Shown here piece after piece: positions 26,159-35,094 of a stretch of 64,000 nt of DNA. This DNA comes from CAMFLJ01 sp965279255. Its GTDB lineage: Bacteria > Actinomycetota > Acidimicrobiia > Acidimicrobiales > Acidimicrobilacustridaceae. Both the position numbers and the translations under genes were made by a program. The stretch's first letter is position 1. Each line of letters starts with the position of its first letter. Under the pieces are notes generated by a model. The model was given only the letters and a program-made list of their open reading frames with translations. It was not told the origin of the DNA and searched no databases. The DNA is taken from NCBI GenBank assembly GCA_965279255.1, contig OZ257146.1, positions 620,001 to 684,000 on the forward strand. The letters are read 5' to 3'.

Positions 26159-27289
26159 TCAGTCGACGGGGCCGATGTCGCGCCCCGCCGTTCGTTCCTT
26201 CCAACGCTCCGCCTCGGCCCGCTCGTCGGCGTAGGTGATCGTCCCTGCCCGGCTCGTGTTCGCGGTGCACGCCGCGCAGTCGGGGGTCCACCGGTCGTTG
26301 CGGCTCGAGGCCTTCTGCCAGCCGAGGTCGTTGCCGGTAGCGGTGTTGCCCTCGTAGGTCGAGCACTCGGCTCCCCAGCGGGCCTCCGAGCCCATCGAGA
26401 GACCGACGTTCACGGCCGGCATGGCCTTGCCGTCGGCGGTGCGGCCCGAGCTGATGATGGTGTTGTCGGTCACGGTCGAGTCGGATCCGCAGACCACCGA
26501 GATGCCGTAGTTCGTGGTGCCGACGACCTGGTTGCCGGTGACGTCGACGTGGCCGACGGTGCTGCCCTGGTCGCCCACCATGATCCCGCCGCCGGAGTGC
26601 TCGCCGTCGACGGAGTCCGGGAAGGCCCCCCAGATGAAGTTGTCGTGGATGGTGGCGCGGGCGTCGGCCGTGCCCCCCGACCGGTAGAGCGAGATCACGT
26701 CTTCGACGTTCGAGGTGCCGGGCGTGTTGACGACCTCGTTCCAGCCGACGTCGATCGGACCGACGACGTCGTCGAGCTGCAGGAACTGCACGAAGCCCGA
26801 GCCCACGATCTCGTGGGCCCGGTTGCCGGTGATGCGCACCGTGGTGGGTCGGGCGGCGTGGGCCCAGATCCCCGAGGTCTTGTCGAGCTGGTTGTTCTCG
26901 ACCACGAGGGACCGCCATCCGGAGTCGATGGCGAGGAAGCGGGCGACGCCCGAGTTGCCGGCGGTGCCGCGGCCCTTGGTGTTGCGCACGGTCACGTCGG
27001 CCGGGAGGCCTACCTCGACCTCGATCATCGTCCCCGGCCCCCTGACCGACGCGCCGTCGAGCACCACGGGCTCGGCGGTGGCGATGGTGACCGCAGGGAC
27101 GTCGGGATCGGTCGAGGCGTAGGACCCGGAGTAGACGCCGCCCTCGGTGATCACGATCGGCGGCCCGGCCTCGGCCTCCGCGAACCGGGGGACGACCGCC
27201 ACGGCCACGACGGCCGCGACGACGACGACCCCCGCGCCGGCGAGGGCGACGACCTTCGTCGGGATCGAGCGGTCAGAGGTTCTTCGCAT
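26159..27289 (-). CDS. Secreted parallel beta-helix protein (copy 1, without coiled-coil tail)
   Basis: 376 residues from ATG at 27289, which follows GAGGAG. A signal peptide ends near AEA-EAG, so the protein is exported. The rest carries regular short repeats of the right-handed beta-helix (pectate-lyase-like) type, such as VRITGNR, IHDNFIWGAF, VDVTGNQVVG and VTDNTIIS. Four to six cysteines near 279, 308 and 340-346 may form disulfides. It is very similar over its whole core to the next gene upstream on the strand (27510), implying tandem duplication. No catalytic residues are recognised; polysaccharide binding or lysis is possible but unproven. Confidence 0.8.
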   Translation of the reverse strand: MRRTSDRSIPTKVVALAGAGVVVVAAVVAVAVVPRFAEAEAGPPIVITEGGVYSGSYASTDPDVPAVTIATAEPVVLDGASVRGPGTMIEVEVGLPADVTVRNTKGRGTAGNSGVARFLAIDSGWRSLVVENNQLDKTSGIWAHAARPTTVRITGNRAHEIVGSGFVQFLQLDDVVGPIDVGWNEVVNTPGTSNVEDVISLYRSGGTADARATIHDNFIWGAFPDSVDGEHSGGGIMVGDQGSTVGHVDVTGNQVVGTTNYGISVVCGSDSTVTDNTIISSGRTADGKAMPAVNVGLSMGSEARWGAECSTYEGNTATGNDLGWQKASSRNDRWTPDCAACTANTSRAGTITYADERAEAERWKERTAGRDIGPVD

Positions 27290-27509
27290 GGGCTCCTCGG
27301 GCGACGTGGGTCCGTGCGCGTCAGACGTGGGGGCCAGATGTACGGGCGCTCCGTCCACTTCACCACCTCGGCGGCGTGATCTCTCGATCATCTCTCCCGG
27401 GAGGTCACCCGTGGCGTCGGTCCCGGCTCGGAGAGCGAGCTGCCCGGCACGTCGTGCGCTGTGGCCCCGCGGAGCGTGCCCGTCGTCCGATGTGTCGGCT
27501 CGGCTCGGC

Positions 27510-28877
27510 TCAGCGCTGGCGCTGGAGCGCCTCCACCTCGTCACGGAGCTGCTCGACCTGCTGCCGGAGCAGTGCGACCTCGTCGCGAAGGGCCTGCAGT
27601 TCGCCGTCGCCACCGGCGGCCGGGGGCACGGTGGTGGTGGTCGGCGGAGCCGTCGTCGTGGGTGTGGGCGTCGTCGTCGTGGGTGTGGGCGGCGCGGTGG
27701 TGGGGGTGGGCGGCGCCGTCGTGGCCGGCGGGGCGACGGTCGTGGGCGTCGTCGGCGCACCGGCCACGGGGCCGATCGCCCGCCCCGCGGTGCGGTCCTT
27801 CCAGCGAAGCGCCTCGACCCGCTCGTCGTCGTAGGTGATCGTCCCGGCCCGGCTCGTGTTGCCGGTGCACACCGCGCAGTCGGGGGTCCACCGGTCGTTG
27901 CGGCTCGAGGCCTTCTGCCAGCCGAGGTCGTTGCCGGTCGCGGTGTTGCCCTCGTAGGTCGAGCAGTCGGCTCCCCAGCGAGCCTCCGAGCCCATCGAGA
28001 GGCCGACGTTCACGGCCGGGATGGCGGTGCCGTTGGCGGTGCGCCCCGAGCTGATGATGGTGTTGCCGACCACCGAGGAGCCGGTTCCGCAGACCACCGA
28101 GATGCCGTAGTTCGTGGTGCCGACGACCTGGTTGCCGGTGACGTCGACATAGCCGCCCGCGCTGCCCTGGTCGCCGACCATGATCCCGCCGCCGGAGTAG
28201 GTCGCGTCGATCGGGTTCGGGAAGGCGCCCCAGATGAAGTTGTCGTGGATGGTGGCGCGGGCGCCGGGGGTGCCCCCCGACGCGTAGAGGGAGATCACGT
28301 CCTCGACGTGGGACTTCCCGGGGGTGTTCACGACCTCGTTCCACCCGACGTCGATGGGTCCCACAACCTTGTCGAACTGGAGGAACTGCACGAACCCGGA
28401 GCCCACGACCTCGCGCACCCGGTTGCCGGTGATGCGCACCGTGGAGGGCCGGGCGGAGTGGGCCCAGATGCCCGAGGTCGACTCGAGCTCGTTGTTCTCG
28501 ACGACCAGGGATCGCCAGCCCGTGTCGATCACGAGGAACCGGGCGACGCGTGAGTTGCCCGAGGTGCCGTGACCCTTCGTGTTGCGCACGGTCACGTCAG
28601 CCGGCGTGCCGACGGCGACCTGGATCATCGTGCCGGGCCCTTCGACCGACGCGCCGTCGAGCACCACGGGCTCTGCGGTGGCGATGGTGACCGCGGGGAT
28701 CCGCGGATCGTTCGAGGCGTACGAGCCGGAGTACACGCCTCCCCGGGTGATCACGATCGGTGGGCCGGCGTCGGCCCGGGCCAGGCCTGGTACGACGATG
28801 GCGGCGGCGACGATCGCCGCCACGCCGATGAGGGCGACGACCCTCGGATCCGTCACCCGTCGATGGTTGATGCGCAT
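27510..28877 (-). CDS. Secreted beta-helix protein (copy 2) with Thr/Pro linker and coiled-coil tail
   Basis: 455 residues from ATG at 28877, preceded by AGGGAGAG. A signal peptide ends near ARA-DAG. Residues about 37-375 are the same beta-helix core as copy 1. Unlike copy 1, it continues into a linker of about 50 residues made almost only of Thr, Pro and Ala, then a C-terminal coiled coil (ELQALRDEVALLRQQ region) with clear Leu heptads. The linker resembles cell-wall-spanning segments and the coil could oligomerise the protein or tether it to a partner. The function is unknown. Confidence 0.82.
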   Translation of the reverse strand: MRINHRRVTDPRVVALIGVAAIVAAAIVVPGLARADAGPPIVITRGGVYSGSYASNDPRIPAVTIATAEPVVLDGASVEGPGTMIQVAVGTPADVTVRNTKGHGTSGNSRVARFLVIDTGWRSLVVENNELESTSGIWAHSARPSTVRITGNRVREVVGSGFVQFLQFDKVVGPIDVGWNEVVNTPGKSHVEDVISLYASGGTPGARATIHDNFIWGAFPNPIDATYSGGGIMVGDQGSAGGYVDVTGNQVVGTTNYGISVVCGTGSSVVGNTIISSGRTANGTAIPAVNVGLSMGSEARWGADCSTYEGNTATGNDLGWQKASSRNDRWTPDCAVCTGNTSRAGTITYDDERVEALRWKDRTAGRAIGPVAGAPTTPTTVAPPATTAPPTPTTAPPTPTTTTPTPTTTAPPTTTTVPPAAGGDGELQALRDEVALLRQQVEQLRDEVEALQRQR

Positions 28878-28931
28878 CTGGCTCTCCCTGGTCACCACCG
28901 ACCCGGGGACCTCGGGGCCGGACGCACGCTG

Positions 28932-28957
28932 GTTAGGACGCCTGTGTGTTAGGCGCC
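28932..28957 (-). promoter_or_regulatory. Direct repeat GTTAGG(A)CGCC upstream of beta-helix copy 2
   Basis: Two copies, 28932-28942 and 28948-28957, are spaced 16 bases, about 55 bases upstream of the ATG at 28877. This could be a site for an activator or a two-component response regulator. No counterpart is seen before copy 1. Confidence 0.3.
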
Positions 28958-29112
28958 CTTCATGTCCAGCTCCAGCACGGGAAGATGAACTCTGGACCAA
29001 GAGGGGGTGCGTCTCACTCCCCGCGGCCACCCTCGTCCGCAGAGCGAGCAGATCGGCGACGAAGCGCGTTCTGATGCTGCGGAGCGTGCTCGCCGGTTCG
29101 AGCCGCCGGCGG

Positions 29113-29445
29113 TCAGCGCCGAGTGATGAGTGCCGTCAGCACGGTGGCCTCGTCGACGCCGACGGAGGCGCCGTAGGCGCTGACGAGCGTGCCCCTGGCC
29201 CCGCAGTCGGTGCAGGTGAGGGCGAACACGATGGCCTCGTCGCCCGGGTCGGTGTCGCCCTCGAACCGGGCGACGCGGTCGACCTTCGCGGCCGCAGGGT
29301 CGTGGAGGGTGTCGCACCGACCGCACCGCAGCGTGCCGCCGGCCGCCACCGAGAAGTCGGTGGTGAAGCCCTCGGCCTCGAGGTCGGTGACCGCGTCGGT
29401 GACCGTCGCCGGGGCCCAGTCCGCACTGCTGGAGTCGCTCGCCAT
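29113..29445 (-). CDS. Small zinc-ribbon-like protein
   Basis: 110 residues from ATG at 29445. Two CxxC knuckles, CGRC (about 41-44) and CTDC (about 78-81), suggest a treble-clef or zinc-ribbon fold. The N-terminal half (VTDAVTDLEAEGFTTDFSV) looks like a small helical domain seen in some uncharacterised proteins. It is divergent from the DUF2461 gene with an 81-base gap. No Shine-Dalgarno is obvious, so the start is tentative; the function is unknown. Confidence 0.6.
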   Translation of the reverse strand: MASDSSSADWAPATVTDAVTDLEAEGFTTDFSVAAGGTLRCGRCDTLHDPAAAKVDRVARFEGDTDPGDEAIVFALTCTDCGARGTLVSAYGASVGVDEATVLTALITRR

Positions 29446-29526
29446 GGTCGGGAAAGGTACCCGGGCCGCGCTGGTCGAGGTGGGCGCCCGGGTGCAGGCG
29501 GTCGCACTTCGCGCGAACGTCTCGGG

Positions 29527-30156
29527 ATGGAGTTCCGCGGATGGCCGACCGAGGCGCTGGGGTGGTTTGACGACCTCGAGGCGAACAACACCAAGGCCTG
29601 GTTCCACGCCAACCGGGCGACCTACGACGACGCGGTGAGGCGCCCCCTCGAGGACCTCGTCGACGACGTGATGGAGGAGTTCGGTGAGCTGCGGGTGTCG
29701 CGGCCCAACCGAGACACCCGGTTCTCGAAGGACAAGACGCCGTACAAGCTCGACATCTACGCCATGAACCGGCGACCCGACGGCAGCGGCTACTACGTGC
29801 GCTTCGGTCGTGACGGCCTGTCGGTCGGGGGTGGGCTCTACGCCCCGGAGCGGAGCCGCCTGGCCCAGGTGCGCGAGGCCATCGACGACGACGAGAAGGG
29901 TGCCGAGCTCGAACGGGTCGTCGCCGCGCTCGAGCCGGCGGGCATCGAGCTCATGCGGGCCGGCGCGCTGAAGACCGCGCCCAAGGGGTACCCGGTCGAC
30001 CACCCGCGAATCGAGCTGCTCCGGCTCCCTCACATCGCCGGGGTCACCCAGTTCCGCCCGGCGGCCTGGCTCCACACCCCGAAGGCGGAGGGCCGCATCG
30101 TCGGGGCGTGGCGCGCCCTCGCACCGCTGATGGACTGGTTGGCCTCGACCGCCTGA
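29527..30156 (+). CDS. DUF2461-family protein
   Basis: 209 residues. The N-terminal pattern WFDDLEANNTKAWFHANR (about 13-30) and the motif DTRFSKDKTPYK (about 62-73) are characteristic of DUF2461 (TIGR02453-type) proteins. There is no signal peptide and the biochemical role is unknown. The ATG at 29527 is preceded only by GGG. The gene ends 9 bases from a convergent membrane protein gene. Confidence 0.82.
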   Translation: MEFRGWPTEALGWFDDLEANNTKAWFHANRATYDDAVRRPLEDLVDDVMEEFGELRVSRPNRDTRFSKDKTPYKLDIYAMNRRPDGSGYYVRFGRDGLSVGGGLYAPERSRLAQVREAIDDDEKGAELERVVAALEPAGIELMRAGALKTAPKGYPVDHPRIELLRLPHIAGVTQFRPAAWLHTPKAEGRIVGAWRALAPLMDWLASTA

Positions 30157-30165
30157 GCCGATCGG

Positions 30166-30726
30166 TCAGAGCGACAGGCTGTGGCTGGACGGGACCACCT
30201 CGACGTCGGCCACCCGCAGCCGATCGAGCGCCCGGTTCTCCCGGTTGTACGGGTGCGGGCCGAAGAAGAAGACGTCGAGAGGGAACCACAGCCCGACCCA
30301 GGCCAGCACCCAGCCGAGATGGTCGAGAAGGGTTCGGGCGAGCTCCTCGCTGGTCTGGTTGAGGTGCGTCGCCCCGGCCGTCATCACCATGCCGACCGCG
30401 GTGATCGGCAGGCCGATGCGCAGGGCGGTGGCGCCGTCGAAGCGCTGGGCCCGTCGCTCCCGGCGGTTGTAGGTGCGGCGCTGGTCGCAGAACGCCTTCA
30501 GGGTGCGCTCGATGCGGGTCGGGAGGTCGTCGGGGATCTCCTCGGCCGGGAGGTGGATCCGCACGGTCACCGGCCCGCGGCCCCGCCGGCTGCGCAGCTC
30601 GCTGAGGCACAGGTCGATCCCGGTGAGGTAGTTCCGATACTCGGTGAAGAGGTCGGTCGGGGGCAGCTCGAACATCTCCGTGGGGGAGTTGAGCCTGACG
30701 TCGATGACCTGCCGATCCGTGGGCAC
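30166..30726 (-). CDS. Predicted membrane protein with two helices
   Basis: About 186 residues from GTG at 30726. A soluble N-terminal half (about 1-95) is followed by two hydrophobic segments near residues 105-127 and 140-160, then a short charged tail. The first half has an acidic/basic mixed pattern (RIHLPAEEIPDDLPTRIERTL) but no recognised domain. The start is uncertain: the ATG at 30675 (MFELPP) is an alternative and neither has a good ribosome site. Divergent from the ABM-like gene at 30845. Not recognised. Confidence 0.5.
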   Translation of the reverse strand: MPTDRQVIDVRLNSPTEMFELPPTDLFTEYRNYLTGIDLCLSELRSRRGRGPVTVRIHLPAEEIPDDLPTRIERTLKAFCDQRRTYNRRERRAQRFDGATALRIGLPITAVGMVMTAGATHLNQTSEELARTLLDHLGWVLAWVGLWFPLDVFFFGPHPYNRENRALDRLRVADVEVVPSSHSLSL

Positions 30727-30844
30727 GGCCTCGATGTGTAGCCAACGAACTGATCGGCGGCGGGGATCCCCGGAATTCGACGACGGGTCGCAGGGTGCCG
30801 TGGAGCAGACTCGGGCGCCGCCGCCGACCGAGGAGCCCGCGACG

Positions 30845-31126
30845 ATGCCCGACGTGCTGATCATTCACGAGGTCGCCGACTACCCGGCGTGGAAGAAGGT
30901 CTTCGACGATGCCGCCGGCATCCGCCGCGAGGCGGGGGAGCGGTCGTACCGGGTGCTGCGGGAGGCCGACGGCGTGGGCCGCGTCGTCCACCTGTCGACC
31001 TGGACCTCCCACGCCGATGCCCGGGCCTTCTTCGAGTCGCCGCGTCTGGTCGAGATCAGGCGGGAGGCCGGGGTGCGCTCGCCCGAGTTCCTCTACCTCG
31101 ACGAGCTCGAGGCCGGCGATCTCTGA
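30845..31126 (+). CDS. ABM/EthD-like dimeric alpha-beta barrel protein
   Basis: 93 residues. The pattern HEVADYPAWKKVFDDA (about 8-23), YRVLREADG and a final LYLDEL strand match small ferredoxin-like domain proteins of the antibiotic-biosynthesis-monooxygenase type. Most are cofactor-free or heme-related enzymes, or binding proteins; the substrate is unknown. ATG follows GAGGAG at nine bases. The longer open frame upstream lacks a better start. Confidence 0.7.
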   Translation: MPDVLIIHEVADYPAWKKVFDDAAGIRREAGERSYRVLREADGVGRVVHLSTWTSHADARAFFESPRLVEIRREAGVRSPEFLYLDELEAGDL

Positions 31127-31166
31127 CGCAGCCGGGCGGGGGGTCAGGGCACATCGGCCGAGGGCC

Positions 31167-31940
31167 TCACTGGGCGACGGAGTACCCGCCGTTGACGGGG
31201 ATGGTCTGGCCGGTGATCCACGGTGCGAGGTCGCTCGCCAGGAAGACGGTGAGGTTGGCGATGTCCGACGGCAGGCCCCGGCGCCGGATGGCGTAGCGCT
31301 TGACCAGCCAGTCGTACTGCGCCTCCTCCTCGGCACTCGCCTCGTACGGGTTCATGGTGCCGAGGGCGATGCAGTTGGCGGTGATGCCGTAGCGGCCGAC
31401 CTCACGGGCGACGCTGCGGATCAGGCCGGTGGCCCCCGCCTTGGCCGCCGAGTAGGCGGCCATGAACGGCTCACCGACGCGAGCGGTGTCGGAGACGATG
31501 GTGATCACCCGCCCGGACTCGCGCTCGATCATCCCGGGGAGCACGGCCCGGGTCACGTACATGACGCCGAACAGGTTCACCCGCACGAACCCGTCCCACG
31601 AGGCGGGGTCCTCCTCGGCGAAGGGCTTCATGTCCTCGAAGCCGTGGGTCGCCGCCTTGCCCGCGTTGCCCGCGTTGTTCACGAGGACGTCGATCGGTCC
31701 CATGAGGGCCACGGCGTCGGCGACTGCGTCCCAGTCGGTGACGTCGAAGGTCGCCGTGGCGCCCCTCCCGCCCTCGGCCTCGATCTCGGCCACCACGGCC
31801 GCGGCCCGCTCCTCGACGAGGTCGTTCACCACGACCTCGGCCCCCGCGGCGGCGAGGGTGCGGGCGATGCCTCGGCCGATCCCCTGGCCGGCGCCGGTGA
31901 CGAGAGCCCGCTGGCCACTGAGGTCGATGCTGACGGTCAC
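31167..31940 (-). CDS. Short-chain dehydrogenase/reductase
   Basis: 257 residues from GTG at 31940, which follows AGGGGAA. Classical SDR: TGAGQGIG at about 14-21, NNAGNAG near 89, Ser in VSDTARVG near 146 and YSAAK near 159-163. The Cys in NCIALG replaces the more usual Asn-Cys-Ile-Ser of related enzymes only slightly. Likely NAD(P)-dependent 3-oxoacyl- or hydroxyacyl-type oxidoreductase. It is divergent from the CoA-transferase genes, and could belong to the same acyl-CoA pathway. Confidence 0.87.
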   Translation of the reverse strand: MTVSIDLSGQRALVTGAGQGIGRGIARTLAAAGAEVVVNDLVEERAAAVVAEIEAEGGRGATATFDVTDWDAVADAVALMGPIDVLVNNAGNAGKAATHGFEDMKPFAEEDPASWDGFVRVNLFGVMYVTRAVLPGMIERESGRVITIVSDTARVGEPFMAAYSAAKAGATGLIRSVAREVGRYGITANCIALGTMNPYEASAEEEAQYDWLVKRYAIRRRGLPSDIANLTVFLASDLAPWITGQTIPVNGGYSVAQ

Positions 31941-32071
31941 GACGGTTCCCCTGGTTCGGTGAGCCCGGCCTCCCCGGCCGACGGCGTGATGCCGTTCCGC
32001 TCGACGGCCGCACGGTACCTGGTCGCCCCTGGCCCTCCTGGTGAGCCCGGCCTGTGCCATCGTGGCCCGCA

Positions 32072-32842
32072 GTGGACAAGCTCGCCCCTGACGCCGCAAC
32101 CGCCGTCGCCGACATCGGCGACGGCGCCAGCCTGGCCGTCGGCGGCTTCGGGCTCTCGGGCATCCCGTGGACCCTCATCGAGGCGCTCCATCGCCAGGGC
32201 GCCACCGGCCTCACCATCGTGTCGAACAACTGCGGTGTCGACGGCGGCGGGCTCGGTGTGCTGCTGGCCGACCACCGCATCGCCCGGGTGACGGCCTCCT
32301 ACTTCGGGGAGAACAAGGAGTTCGCTCGGCAGTACCTGGCCGGTGAGCTCGAGGTCGAGCTCACGCCTCAGGGAACGCTGGCCGAGCGCCTGCGGGCCGG
32401 CGGCAGTGGCATCGGCGCCTTCTACACGCCGGCCGGGGTGGGCACGCTCGTGGCCGAGGGTGGCCTGCCGTGGCGCCACGGCCCCGACGGTGAGGTCGTG
32501 CTGGCGTCGCCGCCGAAGGAGACCCGCACGTTCGTGCGCCACGGCGTGGCCCAGGAGATGGTGCTGGAGGAGGGCATCGTCACCGACTTCGCCCTGGTGC
32601 GGGCGGCTGTCGCCGACGTGCACGGCAACGCCGTCTTCCATGCCGCGGCCCGCAACTTCAACCCGGTGGCGGCGATGGCCGGCCGGGTGACGATCCTCGA
32701 GGCCGAGCAGGTCGTCGCCGCCGGTGAGCTCGACCCCGACGCCGTGCACCTCCCTGGCATCTTCGTGCAGCGGGTGGTGGCGCTCACCCCCGAGCAGGCC
32801 GCCGACAAGCGCATCGAGAAGCGTCGGGTGACGCCGCGATGA
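32072..32842 (+). CDS. scoA: 3-oxoacid CoA-transferase subunit A
   Basis: 256 residues from GTG at 32072 (GTG at 32054 is an in-frame alternative). The family I CoA-transferase alpha fold is shown by VGGFGLSGIP (about 28-37), SNNCG near 57 and GGSGIGAFYTPAGVGT near 110. It lacks the catalytic Glu, which is in the partner subunit. The reaction moves CoA from succinyl-CoA or a similar donor to a 3-oxoacid or short acid. Its TGA overlaps the ATG of the beta subunit gene, as is usual for the heterodimer. The symbol is family-level; the physiological substrate is not proven. Confidence 0.87.
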   Translation: MDKLAPDAATAVADIGDGASLAVGGFGLSGIPWTLIEALHRQGATGLTIVSNNCGVDGGGLGVLLADHRIARVTASYFGENKEFARQYLAGELEVELTPQGTLAERLRAGGSGIGAFYTPAGVGTLVAEGGLPWRHGPDGEVVLASPPKETRTFVRHGVAQEMVLEEGIVTDFALVRAAVADVHGNAVFHAAARNFNPVAAMAGRVTILEAEQVVAAGELDPDAVHLPGIFVQRVVALTPEQAADKRIEKRRVTPR

Positions 32843-33468
32843 GCTGGTCGCACGAGGAGATGGCGGCCCGGGCCGCGGCCGAGCTCCGCGACGGCGAGTA
32901 CGTGAACCTGGGCATCGGCCTGCCGACGCTGATACCGAACTTCCTGCCCGAGGGCGTGCACGTCGTGCTGCACAGCGAGAACGGCATCCTCGGCACCGGC
33001 CGCTACCCGTACGACGACGAGGTCGACCCCGACCTCGTCAACGCGGGCAAGGAGACCGTGACCGTGCAGCCGGGTGCGTCGTTCTTCGACTCGTCGCTGT
33101 CGTTCGCCATGATCCGTGGTGGCCACGTCGACGTGGCCGTGCTCGGGGCCATGCAGGTGAGCGCCACCGGCGACCTCGCCAACTGGATGATCCCCGGTCG
33201 GCTGGTCAAGGGCATGGGCGGGGCCATGGACCTCGTGCACGGCACACGGCGCGTGATCGTGATGATGGACCACACCACCCGCGACGGCGGTCACAAGGTG
33301 CTCGAGCGGTGCACCCTGCCGCTCACCGGTCGGGGCGTGGTGCACCGGATCATCACCGAGCTCGGCGTGCTCGACGTGACCCCGGAGGGCCTGGTGCTGG
33401 TCGAGACGGCGCCGGGGGTCGGCCTCGGCGAGCTGCGCGCCGCGACGGGCGCGGCGATCCGGGGCTGA
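32839..33468 (+). CDS. scoB: 3-oxoacid CoA-transferase subunit B
   Basis: 209 residues. The active-site Glu47 is in the canonical HSENGILG motif, and GIGLPT and GGHVDVAVLGAMQV further fit the beta subunit. It forms a glutamyl-CoA intermediate. It is translated by coupling from the alpha subunit (ATGA overlap). It is followed convergently, after 11 bases, by the acyl-CoA synthetase gene, so ketone-body-like or 3-oxoadipate-type acids could be activated here by transferase or ligase. Confidence 0.9.
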   Translation: MSWSHEEMAARAAAELRDGEYVNLGIGLPTLIPNFLPEGVHVVLHSENGILGTGRYPYDDEVDPDLVNAGKETVTVQPGASFFDSSLSFAMIRGGHVDVAVLGAMQVSATGDLANWMIPGRLVKGMGGAMDLVHGTRRVIVMMDHTTRDGGHKVLERCTLPLTGRGVVHRIITELGVLDVTPEGLVLVETAPGVGLGELRAATGAAIRG

Positions 33469-33479
33469 GCGAGCGCAGG

Positions 33480-34991
33480 TCAGGTCTCGAACAGCGCGGT
33501 CACCTGGCGCTTGGTGACCTTGCCCAGGGCGTTGCGGGGAAGCTCCTCGACCGTGAGCCAACGGCTCGGCACCTTGGCCGTCGCCAGCCGCTCTCGCCCC
33601 CACGCCCGGAGCTCGTCGGCCGACGGCAGGCCGGCGTCCCGGGCGATGATCGCGATCGCCACCCGTTGCCCCCACTCGGGGTCGTCGACGCCGACGACGG
33701 CACAGTCCTCGACCGCGGGGTGCGTGCGGAAGACCTCTTCGATCTCCAGGGCCGAGACCTTCTCGCCGCCGGTCTTGATGATGTCGACCGAGGCCCGGCC
33801 CAGGAGCCGGTAGCCGCCGACCTCGTCGTGCACGGCGATGTCGCCGGTGCGGAACCAGCCGTCGGTGAAGGCCTCGGCCGTGGCGTCCGGCCGATCCCAG
33901 TAGCCGGCGAAGATGGACGCCCCGCGCACCCACAGCTCACCCGGGTCGTCGCCGTCGATGTCGCGGCCCGACTCGTCGACGAGGCGGACCTCGACATGAG
34001 GGAAGGGCTCGCCGACGTGGCCGGGCACCCGCTGCTCGATGGAGTTGGTGAGGGCCATGCCGAGCTCGGTCATGCCGTAGCGCTCGAGGAGGCGGTGCCC
34101 CGTGACGGCCTCCCAGCGGTCGAGGGTGGCGACGGGGAGGGCGGCGGAGCCCGAGACCATGAGCCTCAGGGAGCGGGCGCCGTCGGACCACCGCCGCCGG
34201 GTGGCCTCGTCGGCCGCGTCCCAGGCGGCGACGAGGCGGGCGTAGATCGTGGGCACCGCCATGAAGAGGGTGACCTCGCCGCTGGCGAACCGCTCCCAGG
34301 TCGCGGTGGCGTCGAAGCGGCCGGGGGCCTCGCACGTTGCGCCGGCCCAGAGGGCCGTGAGGGTGACGTTGACCAGGCCGTGCACGTGGTTGAGCGGCAG
34401 GACGAGGACGATCCGGTCGTCGCCGGTCCACCGCCACACGTCGATCATGTCGGCGATCCCGGTGGCCAGGCCGGCGTGGGTGTGGACCGCGCCCTTGGGC
34501 CGGCCGGTCGTGCCGCTGGTGAACACCATGAGCGCGGCGTCGGCGGGATCGACCTGGGGGAGCGCGTCGAGGGCGAGCGGGGTGGTCGACCGGGCCGCCT
34601 CGACCGCGATCACCTGAAGGCCCGTGACGTCCGTGGCGAGGGCGCGGGCCGCCTCGGCCTGGGGCTCTGAGTGCACGAGCAGCTCGACGCCGGCGGCGGT
34701 GACCGCGTGGTGCAGCTCGGGGAGGGGATGGTCGGGATGGAGCGGCACGGCGAGGCCTCCGGCCAACCAGCACCCCAGCAGGGCCCCGACGACGTCACGC
34801 CCCGGACGGCAGAGGATGGCCACCCGCCGGCCGTCGAGTGACGCTCGGCCGGCTAGGAGGCCGGTGGCGATCCGGACGGCGTCGTCGTGGATCGTGGCGA
34901 AGGAGTGCTCGCCCTCCGGGTCGATGACGGCGATCCGGTCGCCGTGCTGTGGGATCCGACCGATGAGGACGTCGTCGTTGTTCGTGGTCAC
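33480..34991 (-). CDS. Acyl-CoA synthetase, malonyl-CoA synthetase (MatB/ACSF3)-like
   Basis: 503 residues from GTG at 34991, which follows AGAGGA at seven bases; ATG at 35024 is open too but touches a terminator stem-loop. ANL-superfamily motifs are clear: P-loop TSGTTGRPKG (158-167), YGMTELGM near 352, RTGDIAVHD near 423 and the C-terminal catalytic lysine in NALGK (Lys491). The hinge segment GRASVDIIKTGGEKVSALEIEE is very like malonyl-CoA synthetases. The enzyme would make acyl-AMP and then acyl-CoA from malonate or a related dicarboxylate. Substrate specificity is inference. Confidence 0.85.
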   Translation of the reverse strand: MTTNNDDVLIGRIPQHGDRIAVIDPEGEHSFATIHDDAVRIATGLLAGRASLDGRRVAILCRPGRDVVGALLGCWLAGGLAVPLHPDHPLPELHHAVTAAGVELLVHSEPQAEAARALATDVTGLQVIAVEAARSTTPLALDALPQVDPADAALMVFTSGTTGRPKGAVHTHAGLATGIADMIDVWRWTGDDRIVLVLPLNHVHGLVNVTLTALWAGATCEAPGRFDATATWERFASGEVTLFMAVPTIYARLVAAWDAADEATRRRWSDGARSLRLMVSGSAALPVATLDRWEAVTGHRLLERYGMTELGMALTNSIEQRVPGHVGEPFPHVEVRLVDESGRDIDGDDPGELWVRGASIFAGYWDRPDATAEAFTDGWFRTGDIAVHDEVGGYRLLGRASVDIIKTGGEKVSALEIEEVFRTHPAVEDCAVVGVDDPEWGQRVAIAIIARDAGLPSADELRAWGRERLATAKVPSRWLTVEELPRNALGKVTKRQVTALFET

Positions 34992-35024
34992 TGCAGCGTC
35001 CTCTGGTCGGTCGAGCTCGAACAT

Positions 35025-35057
35025 GATCGCCGGTCCGGTGGGCCCGGACCGGCGATC
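35025..35057 (-). terminator. Perfect stem-loop after the substrate-binding protein gene
   Basis: GATCGCCGGTCCGG and its exact inverse (14-bp arms, five-base loop) lie 38 bases beyond the stop at 35095 and before the CoA ligase start. No T-tract. Confidence 0.6.
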
Positions 35058-35094
35058 TCGTTCGTTCGAGGTTCTCGTTGCCGCGCCGCGGGCG

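Noticed and set aside
28958..29112. Possible riboswitch or small RNA between beta-helix copy 2 and the zinc-ribbon gene
   Set aside because: Only one loose GTCCAG/CTGGAC pairing is seen and it matches no known class.
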